Shown one piece after another: positions 12,448-15,081 of a DNA stretch of 15,081 bases. The stretch lies in contig JABDJT010000471.1 of NCBI GenBank assembly GCA_013003335.1, positions 1 to 15,081 of the forward strand, read 5' to 3'. Every line of letters begins with the position of its first letter. Position 1 is the first letter of the stretch. Under the pieces are notes generated by a model. That model saw only the letters and a list, made by a program, of their open reading frames with translations, was not told the DNA's origin and made no database searches. This DNA is from Verrucomicrobiales bacterium (GTDB lineage Bacteria > Verrucomicrobiota > Verrucomicrobiia > Verrucomicrobiales > DEV007). Made by a program: the position numbers and the translations under genes.

Positions 12448-14424
12448 ATGAAACGCCTTCATGTCGCCGCAGCGTCCTTGAACCAGATCCCATTGGACTG
12501 GGATGGCAATCGTGCGCGCATTGAAGCAGCTATTTCGGAGGCAAAATCGAAAGGCGTTCAGGTTCTCTGCCTGCCGGAATTGGCCATCACCGGTTATGGC
12601 TGCGAAGACATGTTTCTCGCTCCGGAAATGGGCCGGGCTGCGTTTGAATCCCTCCAAAAAATCGCGAAATCCTGCAAAGGAATCGCGGTGGCTGTCGGGC
12701 TGCCGGTGTGGTTTCAAAGTTCCGTTTTCAACGCCTCGGCCCTGATCGTGGACAAGGAGATCGTCGGAATCGTATGCAAACAGAACCTTGCCGGAGACGG
12801 CCTCCACTACGAGCCGAGGTGGTTCAAGCCGTGGCCGGCGGACGTGGTCGACTATCTGCAAACCGATTCGGAAGATGTGATTCCCATCGGAGACCTCGTT
12901 TTCGACCTGGGCGGCCTGCGGGTCGGTTTTGAGATTTGCGAAGATGCCTGGGTGGCGGAGCGACCCGGTTCCCGCCTCGCCCGGCGGGGCGTGGATTTGA
13001 TTTTGAATCCCAGCGCGAGCCATTTTGCTTTCGGAAAGCAGGAAATTCGCGAGCGTTTTGTGCTGGAAGGTTCCCGCGCGTTCGCCTGCGCCTACGTGTA
13101 CGCGAACCTGCTTGGAAACGAGGCCGGCCGGATTATTTACGATGGCGGCACGGTGATCGCGAGCGGCGGAAAGTTGGTCGCGACCGGCAAACGATTCTCG
13201 TTTCACGATTTCGTGCTGACCCGGGCGACGATCGATATCGGGCTGTCGCGGATGCAACAGGCCCGCCAGGTCAGCCATCAACCGGCGCTCGGGGAAGATG
13301 AAACCGATGCCGTTTGGGCGGAGGCGGATTTTCTCGCCGAAAACAAGGAGGCGGCCGGCCTCATGTCCGGCGAGCAATTTGATCGCGAATACTCGAAGGA
13401 AGAGGAATTCACGCACGCGATGGCTCTCGGCCTGTTCGATTATTTGCGAAAATCCTATTCGAACGGGTTTGTCGTCTCGCTGAGTGGAGGGGCTGATTCA
13501 GCAGCCTGCGCCATCCTCGTGAAGTTGATGGTCGACCTCGCCGTGAAAGACCTCAACAGCGACGGATTTACGAAGAAGCTTGGCCACATCAAGTTCGAGA
13601 ATTCGGACTACGTCTCCAATCTGCTCGGTTGCGTCTACCAGGCCACGCGAAACAGCGGGGACGTAACGAGAACAGCGGCCAAAACGGTGGCCAAAGCCAT
13701 CGGTGCGGAATTTCAAATCTGGGATGTTGACGGCATCGTGGAGGCCTACCGGGAAATTGTGGAAGGCGGAATCGGCCGGAAGCTGAAATGGGAGACCGAC
13801 GACATCACGCTGCAAAATATCCAGGCCCGTTCGCGTGCGCCGGGTGTCTGGATGCTGACAAATATTCGAAACGCCCTGCTGCTCGCGACGAGTAACCGAA
13901 GCGAAGCAGCCGTCGGCTACGCCACGATGGACGGAGATACGAGTGGTGGTCTCAGCCCGATTTCGGGAATCGATAAAGCTTTCCTCCGGCAATGGCTCAA
14001 CTGGCTGGAAACGGAGGGCAGCGGGGAAATTCCGCCAATTCCGGAACTGCGGGTGATCAACGAACAGGCCCCAACAGCCGAGCTTCGACCGCAGGAGGAG
14101 AATCAGACGGACGAGGGCGACTTGATGCCGTATCCGGTGCTGGACGCGATCGAACGGCTCGCGATTCGCGACAAAAAACTACCGGCGGATGTGTTTACGC
14201 TGATGAAAGAGCAACTCGACGGCAGATACGACGATGCCTCGATTCGGATGTGGGTGATTCGATTTTTCAAATTGTGGAGCCGAAACCAATGGAAGCGCGA
14301 GCGGTATGCTCCGGGTTTCCATCTCGACGACGAAAATCTCGATCCGAAAACCTGGTGTCGCTTTCCGATTTTGAGCAGCGGATTTGCGAAGGAATTGGCG
14401 GAATTGGAACCCGCCGGGGACTGA
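12448..14424 (+). CDS. nadE: Glutamine-dependent NAD+ synthetase
   Basis: This 658-residue two-domain cytoplasmic enzyme makes NAD+ from nicotinate adenine dinucleotide, ATP and glutamine-derived ammonia. The N-terminal nitrilase-fold glutaminase domain (about 1-290) has its catalytic triad as Glu44 in PELAITGYG, Lys111 in CKQNLAG and Cys164 in EICEDAW. The C-terminal ATP-pyrophosphatase domain (about 320-640) begins with the P-loop SGGADSA (346-352). It continues through QNIQARSRAPGVWMLTN, the SNRSEAAVGYATMDGDTSGGLSPISGIDK block and PTAELRP. Length fits the long glutamine-using class rather than the roughly 275-residue ammonia-dependent form. No Shine-Dalgarno sequence is present, and the ATG follows a small GNRA hairpin. 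A palindromic repeat follows 19 bp after the stop. Confidence 0.97.
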   Translation: MKRLHVAAASLNQIPLDWDGNRARIEAAISEAKSKGVQVLCLPELAITGYGCEDMFLAPEMGRAAFESLQKIAKSCKGIAVAVGLPVWFQSSVFNASALIVDKEIVGIVCKQNLAGDGLHYEPRWFKPWPADVVDYLQTDSEDVIPIGDLVFDLGGLRVGFEICEDAWVAERPGSRLARRGVDLILNPSASHFAFGKQEIRERFVLEGSRAFACAYVYANLLGNEAGRIIYDGGTVIASGGKLVATGKRFSFHDFVLTRATIDIGLSRMQQARQVSHQPALGEDETDAVWAEADFLAENKEAAGLMSGEQFDREYSKEEEFTHAMALGLFDYLRKSYSNGFVVSLSGGADSAACAILVKLMVDLAVKDLNSDGFTKKLGHIKFENSDYVSNLLGCVYQATRNSGDVTRTAAKTVAKAIGAEFQIWDVDGIVEAYREIVEGGIGRKLKWETDDITLQNIQARSRAPGVWMLTNIRNALLLATSNRSEAAVGYATMDGDTSGGLSPISGIDKAFLRQWLNWLETEGSGEIPPIPELRVINEQAPTAELRPQEENQTDEGDLMPYPVLDAIERLAIRDKKLPADVFTLMKEQLDGRYDDASIRMWVIRFFKLWSRNQWKRERYAPGFHLDDENLDPKTWCRFPILSSGFAKELAELEPAGD

Positions 14425-14443
14425 AATTCGCAAAAAACGTTCC

Positions 14444-14474
14444 AACAGGGTCTGTTCGATGTACGAACCCTGTT
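14444..14474. repeat. Dispersed palindromic repeat, copy 4
   Basis: The arms AACAGGGT (14444-14451) and ACCCTGTT (14467-14474) flank a 15-bp spacer whose inner stem is partly decayed (GT/AC plus wobble pairs). It lies between nadE and the OsmC-family gene. The last two bases of the right arm are the first two bases of a promoter-like -35 hexamer. Confidence 0.9.
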
Positions 14475-14501
14475 GATTCATTTTCGGGTTCGGTCTACGA
14501 T
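14473..14501 (+). promoter_or_regulatory. Candidate promoter of the OsmC-family gene
   Basis: TTGATT (14473-14478), a 17-bp spacer and TACGAT (14496-14501) match sigma70-like hexamers at ideal spacing. The start point would be near 14508, giving a leader of about 17 nt. The -35 overlaps the end of palindromic repeat copy 4, so anything binding the repeat could affect this promoter. Confidence 0.5.
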
Positions 14502-14524
14502 CGAAATGCGACACACAAGCAGTA

Positions 14525-14974
14525 ATGAGCGAACACAAAACGACCCTGACATGGGAACGAGGAGACGCGGGATTTGGATACAAGGAATACCCGCGAGAAC
14601 ATGACTGGAAGTTTCCGGAGAGCGGAATTTCCGTGCCCGCCTCAGCGGCGCCCCAATACCTGGGAAGCGCAGAATGCGTCGACCCGGAGGAAGCTTACAC
14701 GGCCTCGCTGGCGAGTTGTCACATGCTGACTTTCCTGGCGATCGCGTCGATGGGCGGTTTTGTCGTGGATCGATATGAGGACGAAGCGGTTGGCTATTTG
14801 GAAAAGGGCGAAAACGGAAAGCCGTGGCTCGCCCGGGTGGTGATGCACCCAAAGATTACTTTTTCCGGCGAAAAACAACCCGATGCAGAGCAATTGGAGC
14901 AGTTGCATCATAAAGCGCACCAGGAATGTTTTTTGGCCAATTCCGTAAAAACGGATGTGACCTGGGAGGAGTGA
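14525..14974 (+). CDS. OsmC/Ohr-family protein (peroxiredoxin-like)
   Basis: This 149-residue protein belongs to the OsmC/Ohr fold, thiol peroxidases that reduce organic hydroperoxides or act in related thiol chemistry. The two reactive cysteines are Cys65 in PEEAYTASLASCHM and Cys135 in HQECFLANSV. The Glu pair at 56-57 and the ANSVKTDV ending are typical of a general OsmC subgroup rather than classical Ohr. The protein is soluble, has no signal peptide, and its length is normal. The ATG lacks a Shine-Dalgarno sequence but has a good promoter candidate upstream. The next reading frame begins 20 bp after the stop, so the two may be co-transcribed. The peroxide substrate is not predictable. 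Confidence 0.9.
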   Translation: MSEHKTTLTWERGDAGFGYKEYPREHDWKFPESGISVPASAAPQYLGSAECVDPEEAYTASLASCHMLTFLAIASMGGFVVDRYEDEAVGYLEKGENGKPWLARVVMHPKITFSGEKQPDAEQLEQLHHKAHQECFLANSVKTDVTWEE

Positions 14975-14994
14975 GTATCCTCTAATCGGAACCA

Positions 14995-15081
14995 ATGAAT
15001 ATCAGGCGTGCGGACAGATCCGCCCGACTGGACCTGCTTTGCTACGAGTTTTTTGACTCGCAATTTGGCACGGTCCTGATC
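14995..15081 (+). CDS. 5' end of a gene, possibly methylated-DNA-protein-cysteine methyltransferase
   Basis: An ATG 20 bp after the OsmC-family stop opens a frame of 29 codons that runs off the window edge without a stop. The segment YEFFDSQFGTVLI resembles the N-terminal strand of the Ogt/MGMT or Ada C-terminal domain, where a pattern like F-x-D/E-S-x-F/L-G-x-x-L precedes the catalytic domain. These enzymes remove alkyl groups from O6-guanine. The catalytic PCHR motif would lie outside the window, so this is only a suggestion from a short stretch. GGA six bases before the ATG is a weak ribosome-binding site. Confidence 0.4.
   Translation, partial: MNIRRADRSARLDLLCYEFFDSQFGTVLI

Noticed and set aside
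3883..14474. The dispersed palindromes read as CRISPR repeats or as transposon ends.
   Set aside because: Copies are 2-4 kb apart with genes between them, not in an array with spacers, and no transposase or target-site duplication is visible.
15045..15060. A CGAGT/ACTCG inverted repeat around a T-rich loop near the window end, considered as a terminator.
   Set aside because: The T-run is in the loop rather than after the stem, and the site lies inside an open frame that continues to the window edge.

Overview
The window is about 15 kb of gene-dense bacterial chromosome, roughly 55-60 % GC by eye. It carries mostly housekeeping and metabolic genes with short intergenic gaps. Hardly any start codon has a convincing Shine-Dalgarno sequence. 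There is one exported sulfatase of the type abundant in the Planctomycetes-Verrucomicrobia group. Together these suggest a Verrucomicrobiota-like organism, possibly marine. That placement is inference; no rRNA or other marker in the window settles it.

Layout. Minus strand, 3-2344: a complete assimilatory sulfite reductase hemoprotein (cysI), and upstream of it a small two-helix membrane protein of unknown function with a good sigma70-like promoter. The cysI leader is rich in inverted repeats. Plus strand, 2500-3883: an M42 zinc aminopeptidase and a small membrane protein. Minus strand, 3929-4291: an ABM-fold monooxygenase-like protein, convergent with the preceding genes. Plus strand from 4348 to the end: a MazG-like nucleotide pyrophosphohydrolase; an Hsp20 chaperone with Lon protease (protein quality control); a secreted sulfatase overlapping peptidyl-tRNA hydrolase, which overlaps ribosomal protein bS6, followed by a clear intrinsic terminator; the dTDP-rhamnose genes rmlD and rmlB; glutamine-dependent NAD+ synthetase; an OsmC-family protein; and the first 29 codons of another gene, perhaps an O6-alkylguanine-DNA alkyltransferase.

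The most distinctive feature is not a gene. A family of short dispersed palindromes occurs four times as intact 31-bp units (3883, 7668, 10243, 14444) and once as an apparent deletion remnant (12371). All copies are intergenic. The four intact copies have identical 8-bp outer arms, a spacer of exactly 15 bp and a variable inner stem. The remnant looks like an intact copy that lost 22 bp between two CAAC microrepeats. One copy separates convergent genes, and one contributes to the -35 region of a likely promoter. I see no transposase, CRISPR array, tRNA, rRNA, phage gene or toxin-antitoxin pair.
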